Source of the DNA: Peribacillus acanthi
GTDB lineage: Bacteria; Bacillota; Bacilli; Bacillales; DSM-1321
Direction of reading: 5' to 3'
DNA length: 64,000 nucleotides
NCBI RefSeq assembly: GCF_003073175.1
Contig: NZ_QBBX01000004.1
Coordinates: 1 to 64,000, forward strand
How positions within the stretch are numbered: position 1 is the first letter of the stretch; each line of letters begins with the position of its first letter. Made by a program: the position numbers and the translations under genes. A model generated the notes under the pieces. It saw only the letters and a list, made by a program, of their open reading frames with translations, made no database searches and was not told the DNA's origin. Below, in pieces: positions 27,854 to 39,933 of the stretch.

Positions 27854-28156
27854 TTAATCGAGCAACGTGCGAAGTTTTTTCGCGAAACCTTCATCCAACA
27901 CTGCGATTACTACCCGTGCGTCTTTACCAATCGCATGACCTAGTTGGTTCCGGTCCTCCACTTTGACAACTGGGACATTGTAGTAGCTGCATTTATCTGT
28001 AATCTTCTTTTCAGTATTATTGGAAGCGTCATTTGACAAAACTACTAGCTTTGCCTTTCCGTTCCTAACTTCTTTGATGACCAATTCTTCCCCTGATATC
28101 AGCTTACGCGCCCGATTTGCCAATCCTAATAGAGACATCCATTGTGTTTGATTCAT
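27854..28156 (-). CDS. ylxQ: L7Ae-family RNA-binding protein YlxQ
   Basis: A 100-aa protein of the L7Ae/L30e fold, which binds kink-turn RNA; the cellular target of YlxQ is not settled. Typical segments are [15 protein letters not shown] and [15 protein letters not shown]. The ATG overlaps the rnpM stop by 4 nt. Confidence 0.9.
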   Translation of the reverse strand: MNQTQWMSLLGLANRARKLISGEELVIKEVRNGKAKLVVLSNDASNNTEKKITDKCSYYNVPVVKVEDRNQLGHAIGKDARVVIAVLDEGFAKKLRTLLD

Positions 28157-28437
28157 TTTGCAGAATGGTTCTCCTTTTCAACAAGTTGAAGTAATTCTTC
28201 GTAAAGAGAAGCATCGATTTCTGCTTGTAAATGTTTAGACAGAACATCTTTCTTTCTGGCATTTATGATGACTTCTTTATTTAGCGTCAAGTAGGCTCCA
28301 CGACCTGATTTTTTCCCCGTCTGGTCGATTGAGACTTCTCCTTCTTTTGAACGCACAATTCGAATCATTTCTTTTTTGGGCTTCATTTCACCAGTAGCCA
28401 CACATTTACGAAGAGGTATTTTCTTTTGGCCTGCCAA
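28153..28437 (-). CDS. rnpM: YlxR/RnpM RNA-binding protein
   Basis: A 94-aa member of the YlxR family; the B. subtilis protein was recently shown to modulate RNase P and was renamed RnpM. The conserved [17 protein letters not shown] and SGRGAYL segments are present. The frame includes an upstream GTG, but this overlaps the GAGGTG site itself; the TTG at 28437, six bases further on, is the better start ([12 protein letters not shown]). It lies 14 bp after nusA. Confidence 0.88.
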   Translation of the reverse strand: MAGQKKIPLRKCVATGEMKPKKEMIRIVRSKEGEVSIDQTGKKSGRGAYLTLNKEVIINARKKDVLSKHLQAEIDASLYEELLQLVEKENHSAK

Positions 28438-28451
28438 CTTGTTCACCTCAA

Positions 28452-29582
28452 TTACTCTTGATCGTCATCTTCAAAATCGTCGTACTCATCATTTGCAATG
28501 CTAGTACTGCTCAATAAAGGATCTAAATCTCTTGGGTAGATTCCTGCTTCACGAGCTTCACTTTCGCTCTTGATGTCGATTTTCCAGCCTGTCAATTTAG
28601 CTGCTAGTCTTGCGTTTTGTCCACGTTTTCCAATCGCCAATGATAATTGATAATCTGGTACCACAACCGTTGTACCTTTTTCATCTTCATGAACGATTAC
28701 ATCCAACACCTTTGATGGGCTTAATGCATTTGCAACAAACACAACCGGATCTTCAGACCATTTAACGATGTCGATTTTTTCACCTTTTAATTCGTTCACA
28801 ATAAACTGTACACGTTGTCCTTTTTGCCCTACGCATGAACCAACTGGATCTACTTCTGGGTTATCGGAGTGGACGGAAATCTTTGAACGATCCCCAGCTT
28901 CACGCGCGACAGATTTAATTTCAACTGTACCATCAAAGATTTCCGGCACTTCGTTTTCAAATAATCGTTTTAAAAGACCTGGATGTGTTCTTGATACAAA
29001 GATTTGAGGACCTTTTGAAGTTTTTTCAACCTTTGTGATATACACCTTAATTCTATCATGAGGTTGGTATGTTTCATTAGGCATTTGCTCACTAACAGGT
29101 AAAAGAGCTTCAATTTTACCTAAACTGACATAAATGTAACGTGAGTCAATTCTTTGAACGATTCCATTCATGATATCTTCTTCGCGGTCGATGAATTCTG
29201 AGTAAATAATTCCTCGCTCTGCTTCCCTAACACGCTGAGTTACTACTTGTTTGGCCGTTTGAGCGGCAATGCGACCGAAATCTTTAGGTGTAACTTCCAT
29301 TTCTACCACATCTTCTACTTGGTAGTTCGGGTTAATTTGTCTTGCATCTGCTACAGATATTTCCAAACGAGAATCGAATACCTCATCTACCACATCTTTA
29401 CGAGCAAATACTCTCATTGATCCTTTTTCAAGGTTTAAATCAATTCGAACGTTCTGTGCTTGGTTGAAGTTTCTCTTATATGCAGAGACAAGGGCAGCCT
29501 CTATCGCTTCAATCAACACATCGCGAGAAATCCCTTTTTCTTTTTCCAAATGGATAAGAGCATCTAATAATTCACTGCTCAT
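28452..29582 (-). CDS. nusA: Transcription factor NusA
   Basis: RNA polymerase-associated elongation and termination factor. The 376-aa Gram-positive form has an N-terminal domain, an S1 domain (about 135-200) and two KH domains (for example [18 protein letters not shown] and [16 protein letters not shown]). It ends in an acidic tail ([12 protein letters not shown]) and lacks the C-terminal repeats of E. coli NusA. It follows rimP and leads into rnpM-ylxQ-infB. Confidence 0.97.
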   Translation of the reverse strand: MSSELLDALIHLEKEKGISRDVLIEAIEAALVSAYKRNFNQAQNVRIDLNLEKGSMRVFARKDVVDEVFDSRLEISVADARQINPNYQVEDVVEMEVTPKDFGRIAAQTAKQVVTQRVREAERGIIYSEFIDREEDIMNGIVQRIDSRYIYVSLGKIEALLPVSEQMPNETYQPHDRIKVYITKVEKTSKGPQIFVSRTHPGLLKRLFENEVPEIFDGTVEIKSVAREAGDRSKISVHSDNPEVDPVGSCVGQKGQRVQFIVNELKGEKIDIVKWSEDPVVFVANALSPSKVLDVIVHEDEKGTTVVVPDYQLSLAIGKRGQNARLAAKLTGWKIDIKSESEAREAGIYPRDLDPLLSSTSIANDEYDDFEDDDQE

Positions 29583-29623
29583 TTGTTAAAATCCCCCTTC
29601 GATCTTTCATAGCCATTCTCTTG

Positions 29624-30097
29624 TTATGAAAAGACAACAGCAAGTCTTGCTTTTGCCACCTTTTCGAATGGAATGACAACTTCCTTTTTACGAGTTTTAA
29701 TTTTCACTTCAATCGTTAGGGACTTACCGTCATATGCTTTAAGGACCCCTTCGAATTCCTTACTATCAAAGATTGGTTCATATGTTTTTACATAAACATT
29801 TTTACCAATTGCCTTAACATAATCCTTTTCCTTTTTAAGTGGTCTTTCAGCTCCAGGAGAGGAAACCTCTAGAAAATAGTTATGTTCAATTGGATCAAGT
29901 TCATCAAGTTTTTCACTAAGCTTTTCACTGACGATTCCACATTCTTCAATATCGATTCCATCAGCCTTATCGATATATACGCGAAGGAACCAGCTTTTTC
30001 CTTCTTTCACATATTCGACATCTACCAATTCCAGCTGAAGACCTTCCAAGATTGGTACTAGAAGTTCCTCAACAATCTCGGTGACTTTTTTGCTCAT
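29624..30097 (-). CDS. rimP: Ribosome maturation factor RimP
   Basis: Needed for 30S maturation. The 157-aa protein contains the family segments [20 protein letters not shown] and [20 protein letters not shown]. The frame begins 16 residues upstream, but AAGGAGGGA fixes the ATG at 30097 ([12 protein letters not shown]). First gene of the nusA-infB operon, directly after the polC terminator. Confidence 0.95.
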   Translation of the reverse strand: MSKKVTEIVEELLVPILEGLQLELVDVEYVKEGKSWFLRVYIDKADGIDIEECGIVSEKLSEKLDELDPIEHNYFLEVSSPGAERPLKKEKDYVKAIGKNVYVKTYEPIFDSKEFEGVLKAYDGKSLTIEVKIKTRKKEVVIPFEKVAKARLAVVFS

Positions 30098-30173
30098 ATG
30101 GTCCCTCCTTACCAACGGCCATTTTGTATTTACAAGAAGTATCACTATATAGGATGATTAAAATCTTCATATA

Positions 30174-30203
30174 CAATACAAAAGAGCGGGTTTCCCCACT
30201 CTC
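30174..30203 (-). terminator. Terminator after polC
   Basis: AGAG-GGG stem with CCC-CTCT partner (about 30183-30190 with 30194-30202) and a TTTTGTATTG tract on the minus strand, in the polC-rimP gap. Confidence 0.7.
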
Positions 30204-30264
30204 GTCTTTGCCTTATCTTAGTAATTCTTATGAAAATATACCATACTTGCTCTTTTTATGCAAA

Positions 30265-33200
30265 TTAGAATAACGATAGCTGGTTTTGATCAGGTAGTGC
30301 TTCTAAGCATCCTTGGCTATCCAGGTATTCGATAATAGTTTTTGAAACCTTCCCACGTTTTTGAAGGTCTTCTTTAGAAAGAAATTCTCCTTCTGCTCGA
30401 GCATTAACAATATTGAAGGCAGCATTCGTACCAAGACCAGGGATGGAATTGAATGGTGGCAGCAAGGAATTGCCCTCAATAATGAATTCAGATGCACTAG
30501 ATTTGTACAAATCAACCTTCTTGAATGAAAACCCTCTTTCACACATTTCCAAGGCTAGCTCTAAAACAGTCAATGTATTCTTCTCTTTTGGAGAGGCATC
30601 TAAGCCCTTGGCATTTATCTCATCTATTTTTGCACGAATTGCCTGTGAACCACGAGCCATAGCCTCAATATCAAAATCTTCAGCACGGACTGTGAAGTAT
30701 GCCGCATAGTACAGAAGTGGTAAATGAACTTTAAAATATGCAATTCTAACTGCCATTAAGACATACGCAGCAGCATGGGCCTTCGGGAACATATACTTGA
30801 TTTTCTTACAAGAGTCTATATACCATTCGGGAACATCATTTTTTCTCATCTCAGCTTCAAATTCATCGGAAAGCCCCTTCCCTTTACGGACTGATTCCAT
30901 GATTTTAAATGCAAGAGAAGGTTCAAGTCCCTGGTAGATTAAATAAACCATAATATCGTCACGGCAACCAATTACTTCACTTAATGTACAAATGGAATTG
31001 TGAATTAGCTCTTGGGCATTGCCTAACCAAACGTCCGTACCATGTGAAAGACCGGAAATTTGGACTAATTCAGAAAAAGTCGTTGGCTTCGTATCTTCCA
31101 ACATTTGACGAACGAATCTTGTCCCAAATTCTGGAATACCTAATGTTCCCGTCTTACACATGATTTGCTCTTCTGATACACCTAAAGATTCAGTACCACT
31201 AAAAATCTTCATGACTTCAGGATCATCTGTTGGGATGGTTTTAGGGTCGATTCCACTTAAATCTTGAAGCATCCTAATGACTGTTGGATCATCATGACCT
31301 AAAATATCTAGCTTTAACAAATTGTCATGAATGGAATGGAAGTCGAAATGTGTTGTTTTCCATTCTGAAGTTTGTGAATCAGCTGGAAATTGAATCGGTG
31401 TGAAATCATAAACTTCCATATAGTCAGGAACTACGATAATGCCGCCTGGATGCTGCCCAGTCGTTCTTTTCACTCCTACACACCCCGAGGATAATCGATC
31501 TACCTCAGCACCTCGTAAATGTAGATTATTTTCTTGAGCATACCCTTTTACATACCCATACGCCGTTTTATCTGCCACAGTACCAATCGTTCCCGCTCTG
31601 TATACATTATCTTCTCCGAACAGGACCTTTGTATAATTATGTGCATGAGGTTGATATTCACCTGAGAAGTTCAAGTCGATATCAGGTACTTTATCGCCTT
31701 TAAAACCAAGGAACGTTTCGAAAGGAATATCATGACCATCCTTTTTAAATTGTTCCCCGCATAGCGGACATTCTTTATTCGGCAAGTCAAATCCAGAACC
31801 TACTGATCCATCATTAAAGAATTCAGAATGTTTACAGCTTGGACATACATAATGAGGAGGTAATGGGTTGACCTCTGTAATCTCTGTCATAGTCGCAACA
31901 AAGGATGAACCAACAGAACCACGCGAACCCACTAGATATCCATCGTTCAACGATTTTTTAACAAGTTTATGTGAAATGAGATAAATAACTGCGAAACCAT
32001 GACCTATGATGCTTTTCAGCTCTTTTTCAAGCCTAGCTTCAACAATTTCTGGGAGCTGCTCGCCATATATACTTCGAGCCATGCTATAGCTCATTTCCCT
32101 CATTTCCTCGTCTGCCCCTTCGATTTTAGGGGTATACAGGTCATCCTTAATTGGTTTAATTACCTCAATCATATCGGCAATTTTATTCGTATTCGTCACT
32201 ACAATTTCTTTCGCATCTTCTTCGTTTAGGAATGAGAATTCCTTCAGCATTTCATCAGTCGTACGGAAATGGACATCAGGGAGCTTATGTCTGTTAAGTG
32301 GATTTGCACCACCTTGAGAATTGATTAAAATTTTACGATAGATTTTGTCGTTCGGATTCAAGTAATGTACATTCCCTGTAGCAACAACAGGTTTATTTAA
32401 TTTTTTTCCAAGTTTAACTATGTTTGAAATGATACCTTCCAAAGACTTTTCATCTCTAATATATTCCATTTCAATTAAATGTGAGTAAACTGGCTTAGGA
32501 TGTACTTCAAAATAATCATAGAAATCCGCAATATCCTCTACTTCTTCAATTGCTTTTTGCATCATTCCTTCAAATACTTCACCCTTGTCACAAGCAGAAC
32601 CAACTAAAATACCTTCTCGGTGCTGTTGGAGGACAGATCTAGGAATTCTTGGTACACGGAAGAAATAATGCAAATGAGAAATTGATACAAGTTTAAAAAG
32701 GTTTTTCAATCCAACTTCATTTTGTGCGAGAAGAATAGCATGGTATGGACGTGAACGTTTAAAAGCATTTCCTTCACCCATATGCTCATTAAATTGATCG
32801 TGATATACAATTCCTTTTTCCAACGCATCCTTTAACATTTTGATCATAAGGTAACCGGTAGCTTCTGCATCATAAATGGCGCGGTGATGCTGGGTTAATT
32901 CAATATCGAATTTCTTTGCAAGCGTGTTGAGCCTATGATTTTTCATGTCAGGATAAAGGAAACGACCCAACTCAAGTGTATCAATAACAGGATTTGTAGC
33001 TTTGCCAAAACCAAGCTTTCGATACCCTACGTTTAGGAAGCCCATATCAAAGCTAGCATTATGTGCTACTAAAACAGAATCCCCTGTCCATTCTTTGAAT
33101 TTAGTCAGTACTTCTGAGACTTCAGGGGCGTCCCTAACCATATCATCCGTAATCCCAGTTAAATCTATTGTGGTAGCAGAGAGTGGGTGATGTGGATTTG

Positions 33201-34578
33201 CGAAGGATTCAAATCTATCCACGATTTCCCCGCCTTTTATCTTTACTGCCGCAAGCTCGATAATAGTATCGTAAACAGCAGACAAGCCTGTTGTTTCCAC
33301 ATCAAAAACTACAAATGTATCATCTTCTAATAGTCGATGAACTGGATTGTAAGCGATTGGTACGCCATCATCAACTAAGTTGACTTCAACACCATAAAGA
33401 ATTTTAATATCATTTTTCTTCCCAGCTCCGAAAGCTTCTGGGAAAGATTGAACAACTGCATGATCTGTTATAGCTATTGCTTTATGTCCCCACTTTTTTG
33501 CTTGGGACACTAAGCTACTTACCGAACTCACAGCATCCATCTGGCTCATTGGACTATGAAGATGCAATTCTACACGCTTTTCTCCATCTGGGGCTAAATC
33601 TTTTCTTCCTGGAGCTTTAATCTCATTGATATCACTGGCAATCATGACAAGATCACGTACGAATGTATCATTCTGGATGCTACCTTGAACCCGAAGCCAC
33701 ATTCCCTTTTTGACACGTGCGAGACTTGAAGCATCCTCTTTGTCACGAGAAAACATCTTTACAAGCAATGAACTTGTATAGTCTGTAATTTTAAACGTTA
33801 ATAGAGTTCTACCACTACGTAGTTCCTTCGTTTCAGCATCAAAAACATACCCCTCGATGGCAACACGACGTTCTTCGTCCATGATTTCTTCCATTCTTCT
33901 AAAATCCGCATCGTCTTTAATCGTATAACCAATTTTAAGCGGACCTGTATCTTCGGGCTCTTCCTTTGTTTCCGAATCTTTTTTCATCATATCTAATAAG
34001 GCTGCCATGCCTTTTTCTTTATCTTCCTTTTCTTTTTCAGCTAAGAATTGTTCATATCCATCTTGATTGACTGTAACCTCAGCTTCCAATACTAAAGGAG
34101 GAAAACCATAGTTTTGATAGATATTTGAAAGTAAAGCAGAGTATTTTTTCTTTAATTGTCCTACTTCAGCTTCATTCCTTGCTTGGACAATCATTTTATG
34201 CCCAATCACCTTGGGCTGCTGTTCATTCAATAGAGATATTAATGCGGGAGATCCGCCGTCTAGCTCGCTTAAGCAACTGCTCCAATAATCCTTGATTTGA
34301 TCTTCTGTAATATGCTGATTTTTCACATTTATAGTATAGGAAATATTAGCAATGTGAGAGAAAGTTTTCATTAATTGACTAGAAAATCTAGTATGGACAC
34401 TGCATGGCAGTATATTTTCGAAATTAAATTGAAAATGCCACTTTCTCGCTTGTCTTTCTATATAAAGTTTTTCAATTTCAGCGTTTTGAAAGTAAGTGAC
34501 AATTGCATCTTCTGTCAATTGGAGCTGCTGAAGAAGCATAGTAAACCTCTCTCGACGTTTATTCGATAGTTCCTGCAT
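30265..34578 (-). CDS. polC: DNA polymerase III alpha subunit PolC
   Basis: Main replicative polymerase of low-G+C Gram-positives. The 1437 aa equal the B. subtilis length. The order is an N-terminal domain, OB fold (about 240-310), PHP domain (split, [17 protein letters not shown]), and an inserted DEDD 3'-5' exonuclease starting [11 protein letters not shown] near residue 424. The polymerase core has the zinc-binding C-x2-C...C-x2-C (CPSCKH, CPLCGE), GSRGSVGSS and [12 protein letters not shown], and a C-terminal helix-hairpin-helix segment follows. It is a single unit between proS and rimP with its own extended -10 promoter. Confidence 0.98.
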   Translation of the reverse strand: MQELSNKRRERFTMLLQQLQLTEDAIVTYFQNAEIEKLYIERQARKWHFQFNFENILPCSVHTRFSSQLMKTFSHIANISYTINVKNQHITEDQIKDYWSSCLSELDGGSPALISLLNEQQPKVIGHKMIVQARNEAEVGQLKKKYSALLSNIYQNYGFPPLVLEAEVTVNQDGYEQFLAEKEKEDKEKGMAALLDMMKKDSETKEEPEDTGPLKIGYTIKDDADFRRMEEIMDEERRVAIEGYVFDAETKELRSGRTLLTFKITDYTSSLLVKMFSRDKEDASSLARVKKGMWLRVQGSIQNDTFVRDLVMIASDINEIKAPGRKDLAPDGEKRVELHLHSPMSQMDAVSSVSSLVSQAKKWGHKAIAITDHAVVQSFPEAFGAGKKNDIKILYGVEVNLVDDGVPIAYNPVHRLLEDDTFVVFDVETTGLSAVYDTIIELAAVKIKGGEIVDRFESFANPHHPLSATTIDLTGITDDMVRDAPEVSEVLTKFKEWTGDSVLVAHNASFDMGFLNVGYRKLGFGKATNPVIDTLELGRFLYPDMKNHRLNTLAKKFDIELTQHHRAIYDAEATGYLMIKMLKDALEKGIVYHDQFNEHMGEGNAFKRSRPYHAILLAQNEVGLKNLFKLVSISHLHYFFRVPRIPRSVLQQHREGILVGSACDKGEVFEGMMQKAIEEVEDIADFYDYFEVHPKPVYSHLIEMEYIRDEKSLEGIISNIVKLGKKLNKPVVATGNVHYLNPNDKIYRKILINSQGGANPLNRHKLPDVHFRTTDEMLKEFSFLNEEDAKEIVVTNTNKIADMIEVIKPIKDDLYTPKIEGADEEMREMSYSMARSIYGEQLPEIVEARLEKELKSIIGHGFAVIYLISHKLVKKSLNDGYLVGSRGSVGSSFVATMTEITEVNPLPPHYVCPSCKHSEFFNDGSVGSGFDLPNKECPLCGEQFKKDGHDIPFETFLGFKGDKVPDIDLNFSGEYQPHAHNYTKVLFGEDNVYRAGTIGTVADKTAYGYVKGYAQENNLHLRGAEVDRLSSGCVGVKRTTGQHPGGIIVVPDYMEVYDFTPIQFPADSQTSEWKTTHFDFHSIHDNLLKLDILGHDDPTVIRMLQDLSGIDPKTIPTDDPEVMKIFSGTESLGVSEEQIMCKTGTLGIPEFGTRFVRQMLEDTKPTTFSELVQISGLSHGTDVWLGNAQELIHNSICTLSEVIGCRDDIMVYLIYQGLEPSLAFKIMESVRKGKGLSDEFEAEMRKNDVPEWYIDSCKKIKYMFPKAHAAAYVLMAVRIAYFKVHLPLLYYAAYFTVRAEDFDIEAMARGSQAIRAKIDEINAKGLDASPKEKNTLTVLELALEMCERGFSFKKVDLYKSSASEFIIEGNSLLPPFNSIPGLGTNAAFNIVNARAEGEFLSKEDLQKRGKVSKTIIEYLDSQGCLEALPDQNQLSLF

Positions 34579-34625
34579 CTTCTCCCTCCTTCATTTTTAA
34601 CAGTTTCTATCTTTTATCAGACGTT

Positions 34626-34634
34626 ATTATACCA
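34626..34634 (-). promoter_or_regulatory. Extended -10 promoter of polC
   Basis: Minus-strand TGGTATAAT, a perfect -10 hexamer with the TGn extension, about 48 bp before the polC ATG. No good -35 lies at 17 bp, which the extended -10 can compensate for. Confidence 0.6.
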
Positions 34635-34687
34635 TACACTTTTAAAAGCTATGTCTGAAAAAAACTTTACACAAAGCAAATTATAGC

Positions 34688-34726
34688 TAGCAAAAGGGTA
34701 CCGGTATGCACGGTACCCTTTTGCTA
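34688..34726 (-). terminator. Terminator after proS
   Basis: A perfect 16-bp stem (34688-34703 with 34711-34726, 7-nt loop) that begins directly at the proS stop codon. The T run is inside the 3' arm (CCCTTTTGCTA) and no pure U tract follows, so it may act as terminator or as a message-end stem. Confidence 0.65.
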
Positions 34727-36427
34727 TTAAACCGTTAATAGGCTTTTTATGTTTTGCAATAATTCATCTTTATGGACTTCGAACGATTCACCAGTTTCAC
34801 GAAGTTTAACCTCAACAATACCTTCAGAAGCTTTTTTACCTACAGTGACACGGATTGGTAACCCAATTAGATCAGAATCTGCAAATTTGACACCTGCACG
34901 TTCAGGACGGTCGTCAATCAGCACTTCAAAACCATCTTGTTTTAGAGTGGAATATAATTCTTCACCAAGATTAACTTGAGCCTCGTCCTTCACATTGACA
35001 GGGATTAAGTGAATTTGGAATGGAGAAATCGCAGCTGGCCATTTCAGTCCATTTTCATCATTATACTGTTCTGCCACCGCAGCAAGTGTTCTTGAAACTC
35101 CAATTCCATAGCAGCCCATAATCATAGGCTGAGTTCTACCATTTTCATCAAGGAATGTTGCATTCATCGCTTCGCTGTAACGAGTACCTAATTTGAATAC
35201 ATGTCCAACTTCAATCCCTTTAGCGAATAAAATGGTCCCATGTCCATCAGGTGATGGGTCTCCTTCTTTAATGAAACGTAAATCTGAATATTGGGAAACA
35301 GAGAAGTCTCTTCCTGGGTTAACATTCTTATAATGGTATCCAGCTTCGTTCGCTCCGCAAACACCGTTAACTACAGCTTCAACAGCATGGTCTGCAATCA
35401 CTTTTACTTTCCCAGCATTAATTGGACCTAAAAACCCTATTTCACAACCTAATACTTGTTTCGTCTCTTCAGCAGTTGCGAGTTCGACAACAGATGCTTC
35501 TAGTAAGTTCTTTACTTTAATATCATTAACTTCATGGTCTCCACGAACAAGAATCAGCACATACTCATCGTCTACCTTAAATAGCATTGATTTAATGCAT
35601 TCTTCATCTTTTATAGATAAAAATGAAGAAACATCTTCAATAGATTTTTGATCAGGAGTATGGACTTTTTCCAGTTCCATAGGGTTTTCTTCTGATTTAC
35701 TATATTTTACTTCCACCGGTGCCATTTCGATATTCGCAGCATAGCTAGAAGTATCAGAATATGCAATAGTATCTTCACCGATTTCAGATAGAACCATAAA
35801 CTCATGTGTATCCTTTCCACCCATTGCTCCAGAATCCGCGATTACAGCGCGAAAATTCAACCCGCAACGACTGAAAACATTTGAATAAGCATTAAATAAG
35901 CTTTCATATACCTCATCAAGACTCTCAGACTTTGAATGGAACGAATAAGCATCTTTCATTACAAATTCTCTTCCTCTTAACAGTCCAAATCGAGGGCGTT
36001 TTTCATCACGGAATTTGGTCTGAATTTGATACAAAGTTAGTGGTAATTTCTTATAAGATTTTACTTCGTCTCTCACTAGGCTCGTGATAACCTCTTCATG
36101 TGTAGCACCTAGAGCAAATTCACGATTATGACGATCGTTTAATCTCATTAATTCAGGTCCATATGTATACCATCTCCCGGACTCCTGCCAAAGTTCTGCT
36201 TGTTGAAGGGCAGGCATAAACAGCTCAACAGCTCCAGCTGCATCCATCTCTTCACGAACAATACTTTCAATTTTATTCATAACTTTCTTACCTAAAGGTA
36301 AAAAGCTATATACACCACTGGAAGTCTGACGAATGAAACCAGCTCTTAATAAAAGCTGATGGCTTTTAACCTCTGCATCAGCAGGAACTTCTCTTAGTGT
36401 TGGGATAAACATCATTGACTGCTTCAT
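34727..36427 (-). CDS. proS: Prolyl-tRNA synthetase
   Basis: Class II synthetase of the bacterial type, 566 aa. Conserved segments include the motif-2 region ([21 protein letters not shown]), an editing insertion domain (about 230-390) and the motif-3 region ([16 protein letters not shown]), followed by an anticodon-binding domain. The frame starts five codons upstream, but GAGGTG is spaced for the ATG at 36427. It lies after the rasP terminator, so it needs its own promoter; I see no T-box leader in the short gap. Confidence 0.96.
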   Translation of the reverse strand: MKQSMMFIPTLREVPADAEVKSHQLLLRAGFIRQTSSGVYSFLPLGKKVMNKIESIVREEMDAAGAVELFMPALQQAELWQESGRWYTYGPELMRLNDRHNREFALGATHEEVITSLVRDEVKSYKKLPLTLYQIQTKFRDEKRPRFGLLRGREFVMKDAYSFHSKSESLDEVYESLFNAYSNVFSRCGLNFRAVIADSGAMGGKDTHEFMVLSEIGEDTIAYSDTSSYAANIEMAPVEVKYSKSEENPMELEKVHTPDQKSIEDVSSFLSIKDEECIKSMLFKVDDEYVLILVRGDHEVNDIKVKNLLEASVVELATAEETKQVLGCEIGFLGPINAGKVKVIADHAVEAVVNGVCGANEAGYHYKNVNPGRDFSVSQYSDLRFIKEGDPSPDGHGTILFAKGIEVGHVFKLGTRYSEAMNATFLDENGRTQPMIMGCYGIGVSRTLAAVAEQYNDENGLKWPAAISPFQIHLIPVNVKDEAQVNLGEELYSTLKQDGFEVLIDDRPERAGVKFADSDLIGLPIRVTVGKKASEGIVEVKLRETGESFEVHKDELLQNIKSLLTV

Positions 36428-36495
36428 TATGTAGCACCTCATCTAACTATTTAATTCAGGCTTAAAATCATATTTATTAGTTTATAGGAATTGAA

Positions 36496-36548
36496 ACAAA
36501 AAAGGAAGGATAGAAAAGTGAATTATCGCACTTTCCTACCTTCCCTTT
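36496..36548 (-). terminator. Terminator after rasP
   Basis: Stem GGAAGG/CCTTCC (36504-36509 with 36539-36544) and inner AAAGTG/CACTTT (36515-36520 with 36529-36534), followed by TTTTTTG on the minus strand. Confidence 0.75.
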
Positions 36549-36564
36549 AATTTAAGTTGCCTTT

Positions 36565-37833
36565 CTATAAAAAGAAACGTTGGATATCATTCCAAGTTAC
36601 TACAAGCATTAATAGCATTAGTAGGGCGAATCCAATAAAATGGACCATTCCTTCCTTTTGACGGTCTACCGGTTTGCCTCTTACTGCTTCAACCGCGAAG
36701 AACATCAATCTTCCACCATCAAGAGCGGGAATAGGAAGTAAATTCATTATTCCTAAATTGATACTAAGGACAGCAGCCCATTTCATTAAGTAGAAGAACC
36801 CAGACTTTGCAACTTCCTCTGTGGATACGTAAATCCCTACTGGCCCTGAAAGCATATCAATAGAAAATTGACCTGTAATCAATTGACCAAGCATAACAAT
36901 GATCTGTTTTGTCCAGAAATAGGTTTCCGTAACACCGTGAGTCAATACTTTTACTGGGGATTTCTCTACAGGAGGATAAACTCCAATAACACCTATTTGT
37001 TTACCTTCACGCTCGATTTCTTTTGGAATCACAGGGATATCAAGTGTTTCTCCATCCCTTTCAACGACAAACGAAATTTCTTCACCAGGATGCTTTTGAA
37101 TGGACTGTTGAACATCCATCCAGGAAGAAACTTCTTCACCTTCGATTGATTGTACAACATCCCCTTTTTTCAATCCTGAAGAAAGTGCGGCTCCATCTGT
37201 GGTCAATTCACCTAAACGCGGTTCATCTACCACAACACCTTGAAAAGCAGCAATGATCATAAATAGGACGATAGCCAATAAAAAGTTCATCATAGGACCG
37301 GCAAAAATCGCCATTGTTCTTTGTCCTAAGGTCTTTGAAGCAAACTGGCGATGGTAAGGTGCGATTTGAGTACTAACGCCATCTTCAATAGTAACGGCAT
37401 GTTCATCAATTCTAAAGGTTTGAAGTACTTCATCGTTGCCATCTTCATATCCTTTAATGAATAATTCACGCTCCATATCCGCATTCTCTACTTCAATAAC
37501 CTTGCAGTCAGGATAGCGATCTTTATTATTTAAAATAATTTTATCAACTAGCCCTGCACTATTAAATTGAAGACCGACTCTATACCCTGGTTTCAATTCA
37601 ACAGTTTCCGGATCTTCTCCTGCCATTCTTACAAAACCGCCTATTGGCAATAAACGAATTGTATAGACTGTTTCATTTTTCTTAAATGCCAATACTTTAG
37701 GTCCAAAGCCTATGGCGAATTCTCTACATAAAATACCTGCTCGTTTGGCAAAAACCAAATGGCCTAACTCGTGGAAAAAGACCAATGCGCCAAAAATAAT
37801 TACGAAAGAAATTACTGTTTGCAAAGTTTGCAC
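36565..37833 (-). CDS. rasP: Site-2 intramembrane protease RasP (RseP)
   Basis: Membrane zinc metalloprotease that cuts anti-sigma factors and clears signal peptides inside the membrane. The 422-aa product has the HExxH motif in VFFHELGHLVFAKRAG near residue 22, a PDZ domain (about 205-290, with SSGLKKGDVVQSIEGEEV), and the second active-site motif NLLPIPALDGGRL. Four hydrophobic segments are visible. The start is GTG behind AAGGTGG. It follows dxr by 14 bp. Confidence 0.95.
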   Translation of the reverse strand: MQTLQTVISFVIIFGALVFFHELGHLVFAKRAGILCREFAIGFGPKVLAFKKNETVYTIRLLPIGGFVRMAGEDPETVELKPGYRVGLQFNSAGLVDKIILNNKDRYPDCKVIEVENADMERELFIKGYEDGNDEVLQTFRIDEHAVTIEDGVSTQIAPYHRQFASKTLGQRTMAIFAGPMMNFLLAIVLFMIIAAFQGVVVDEPRLGELTTDGAALSSGLKKGDVVQSIEGEEVSSWMDVQQSIQKHPGEEISFVVERDGETLDIPVIPKEIEREGKQIGVIGVYPPVEKSPVKVLTHGVTETYFWTKQIIVMLGQLITGQFSIDMLSGPVGIYVSTEEVAKSGFFYLMKWAAVLSINLGIMNLLPIPALDGGRLMFFAVEAVRGKPVDRQKEGMVHFIGFALLMLLMLVVTWNDIQRFFL

Positions 37834-37847
37834 TTATCCAACCACCT

Positions 37848-39005
37848 TTATTTTACAAAAGATTGGGTAATACTTCTTGCCTCTTTATCCACTTCAAGAA
37901 TGGTTTCTAAATCAGGTTGAAAAATGGTCTGATGAGATTCCATTGTTCTTTCAATCAATTCTTCTATTTCCAAGAATAAGATTTTCCCATTCAAAAAGTG
38001 CTCAACAGCCACTTCATTAGCTGCATTTAGGACTGTTGGTAACGTACCACCCGTTTTCCCCGCTTCATAAGCATAACGTAAACATGGGTATCGTTCAAAG
38101 TTCATGCTATTAAAATGAAGTTTAGCAATTTCTGACAAATCCAAACGTTTTGCTTCATGCGGTATCCTGTCTGGATATGACAAAGCATACTGAATTGGTA
38201 CTCTCATATCAGGTGTACCTAATTGAGCCATTACACTTGAATCATGGAATTGTACCATAGAATGAATGATGCTTTCTTTATGTAATAGTACCTGTATTTT
38301 TTCATAAGGAATATTAAATAACCAATGCGCTTCAATCACTTCTAAGCCTTTATTCATCATAGTCGCTGAATCAATCGTTATTTTTGCCCCCATTGACCAA
38401 TTAGGATGATTTAATGCTTGCTCTACGGTTACATCCTTTAGTTCCTCTCTCGTACGATCGCGGAAACTTCCACCAGAAGCGGTAATAATTAATGATTCTA
38501 TATTCTTAGAGTTTTCTCCTTGCAAAGCTTGAAAAATCGCAGAATGCTCACTATCAACTGGCAATAATTTCACACCATGCTTATTAGCAGCTTCCATTAC
38601 TAAGTGGCCAGCTGTCACTAAAGTTTCTTTATTAGCAAGAGCAATATCTTTTTTTGCTTCAATTGCCTTCAATGTGGGGTATAATCCCACACTACCGATT
38701 ACAGCATTTACAAGTATGTCGCTGTCAGCAAAAACAGCTACTTCTACCAATCCATCCATACCATGGACAAACTTAGTCGGCAGATGTCCAAACTCAGTTT
38801 TTAATAATTCACAGTCATCTTTTGTTTGCACTGAAACTAACTCTGGCTTTAGGTCAAGTACCCACTGCTTGGCCAAATCTAAATTACGTCCCACTGCAAA
38901 AGCGGTAATTTTAAAGTGCTGTGGATGCTGCTTCACGACATCAACAGTCTGTCTGCCAATAGAACCCGTTGCACCTAATAAACTAATTTTCTTCAAACTT
39001 TTCAT
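37848..39005 (-). CDS. dxr: 1-deoxy-D-xylulose-5-phosphate reductoisomerase
   Basis: Commits deoxyxylulose phosphate to the MEP isoprenoid pathway. The 385-aa enzyme has the NADPH motif [12 protein letters not shown], the catalytic-site segments [15 protein letters not shown] and [11 protein letters not shown], and [23 protein letters not shown] split across the active site. Its product feeds UppS two genes upstream. It lies 81 bp after cdsA. Confidence 0.97.
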   Translation of the reverse strand: MKSLKKISLLGATGSIGRQTVDVVKQHPQHFKITAFAVGRNLDLAKQWVLDLKPELVSVQTKDDCELLKTEFGHLPTKFVHGMDGLVEVAVFADSDILVNAVIGSVGLYPTLKAIEAKKDIALANKETLVTAGHLVMEAANKHGVKLLPVDSEHSAIFQALQGENSKNIESLIITASGGSFRDRTREELKDVTVEQALNHPNWSMGAKITIDSATMMNKGLEVIEAHWLFNIPYEKIQVLLHKESIIHSMVQFHDSSVMAQLGTPDMRVPIQYALSYPDRIPHEAKRLDLSEIAKLHFNSMNFERYPCLRYAYEAGKTGGTLPTVLNAANEVAVEHFLNGKILFLEIEELIERTMESHQTIFQPDLETILEVDKEARSITQSFVK

Positions 39006-39086
39006 CTCCTACACCAAAGACAACACAAGTGCTTATCTTACTTATATTCGAGATTCGTCCACCACATCACATGAATATCATAAATA

Positions 39087-39875
39087 TTATAATAAATGTA
39101 AGACGTGTAAAATTGGTAACACGAAAATAAGGCTATCTAATCGATCTAAAATCCCACCATGACCTGGCAGGAGGTTTCCTGAATCCTTTACACCGTAGTG
39201 GCGTTTGAAAGCAGATTGTACCAAATCTCCCATTTGACCAAAGATAGAAATAAGAGTAGCCATTATTAATAATTGGAATAATGTTGTATCAATATGTGAT
39301 AGGAAAGCGAATAAAATAGCTACAATCCAAGCACAAATGATACCACCAATGGAACCTTCGATGGTCTTATTCGGACTAATTTCAGGCCAGAGCTTTCTTT
39401 TTCCCATTGATCGCCCAACAAAATAGGCTCCAGAATCAGTAGCCCAAATCGTGAACAATGCAAAGAATATATATATTAATCCTGTTTCTCTAGTAGTAAA
39501 AAAGTAATAGAAGCCAAATCCTACGTACAATATTGATATAATCGAAAAACCAACGTCATCAAAAGTGAATGTATTTTTCGATAGAACTGAGTAGGACAAT
39601 AGTAAAATAACACCAATTAATACAAAATCAGATTTAGAATATCCATAAGATGTAAACCATTCCATTGCTGACGGTGGTAATAAGATTGACCACAATACTA
39701 AAAATGATACAGTAGTAGGAAATGAAGCCATTTTAAGCTTTTTCATTTTTATTAGTTCATACAAACCAATCGATGCCAGTAATAACACTAACATCAGAAA
39801 TGGCCAATTCCCATAAACTACAATCGGTAAGAATACAGCAGCAGCAAGGACTCCTGTAATAATTCTTTGTTTCAT
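39087..39875 (-). CDS. cdsA: Phosphatidate cytidylyltransferase
   Basis: Membrane enzyme that makes CDP-diacylglycerol from phosphatidate and CTP. The 262-aa polytopic protein has about seven hydrophobic segments and the C-terminal signature GDLVQSAFKRHYGVKDSG followed by LLPGHGGILDRLDS. The ATG lies 58 bp after uppS. Conserved order frr-uppS-cdsA-dxr. Confidence 0.96.
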   Translation of the reverse strand: MKQRIITGVLAAAVFLPIVVYGNWPFLMLVLLLASIGLYELIKMKKLKMASFPTTVSFLVLWSILLPPSAMEWFTSYGYSKSDFVLIGVILLLSYSVLSKNTFTFDDVGFSIISILYVGFGFYYFFTTRETGLIYIFFALFTIWATDSGAYFVGRSMGKRKLWPEISPNKTIEGSIGGIICAWIVAILFAFLSHIDTTLFQLLIMATLISIFGQMGDLVQSAFKRHYGVKDSGNLLPGHGGILDRLDSLIFVLPILHVLHLL

Positions 39876-39933
39876 ATTAAATTATTTCCTCGCCTTCAGT
39901 TTTTAGGCAGTTTGTGTGGATTATACATAGAAA

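Noticed and set aside
36428-36495. Possible T-box leader before proS
   Set aside because: Only about 70 bp lie between the rasP terminator and proS, too short for a T-box, and no T-box sequence or antiterminator pairing is visible.
38674-39162. 162-codon plus-strand open frame across dxr and cdsA
   Set aside because: Antisense to two well-defined genes and without domain or signal features; an antisense shadow.
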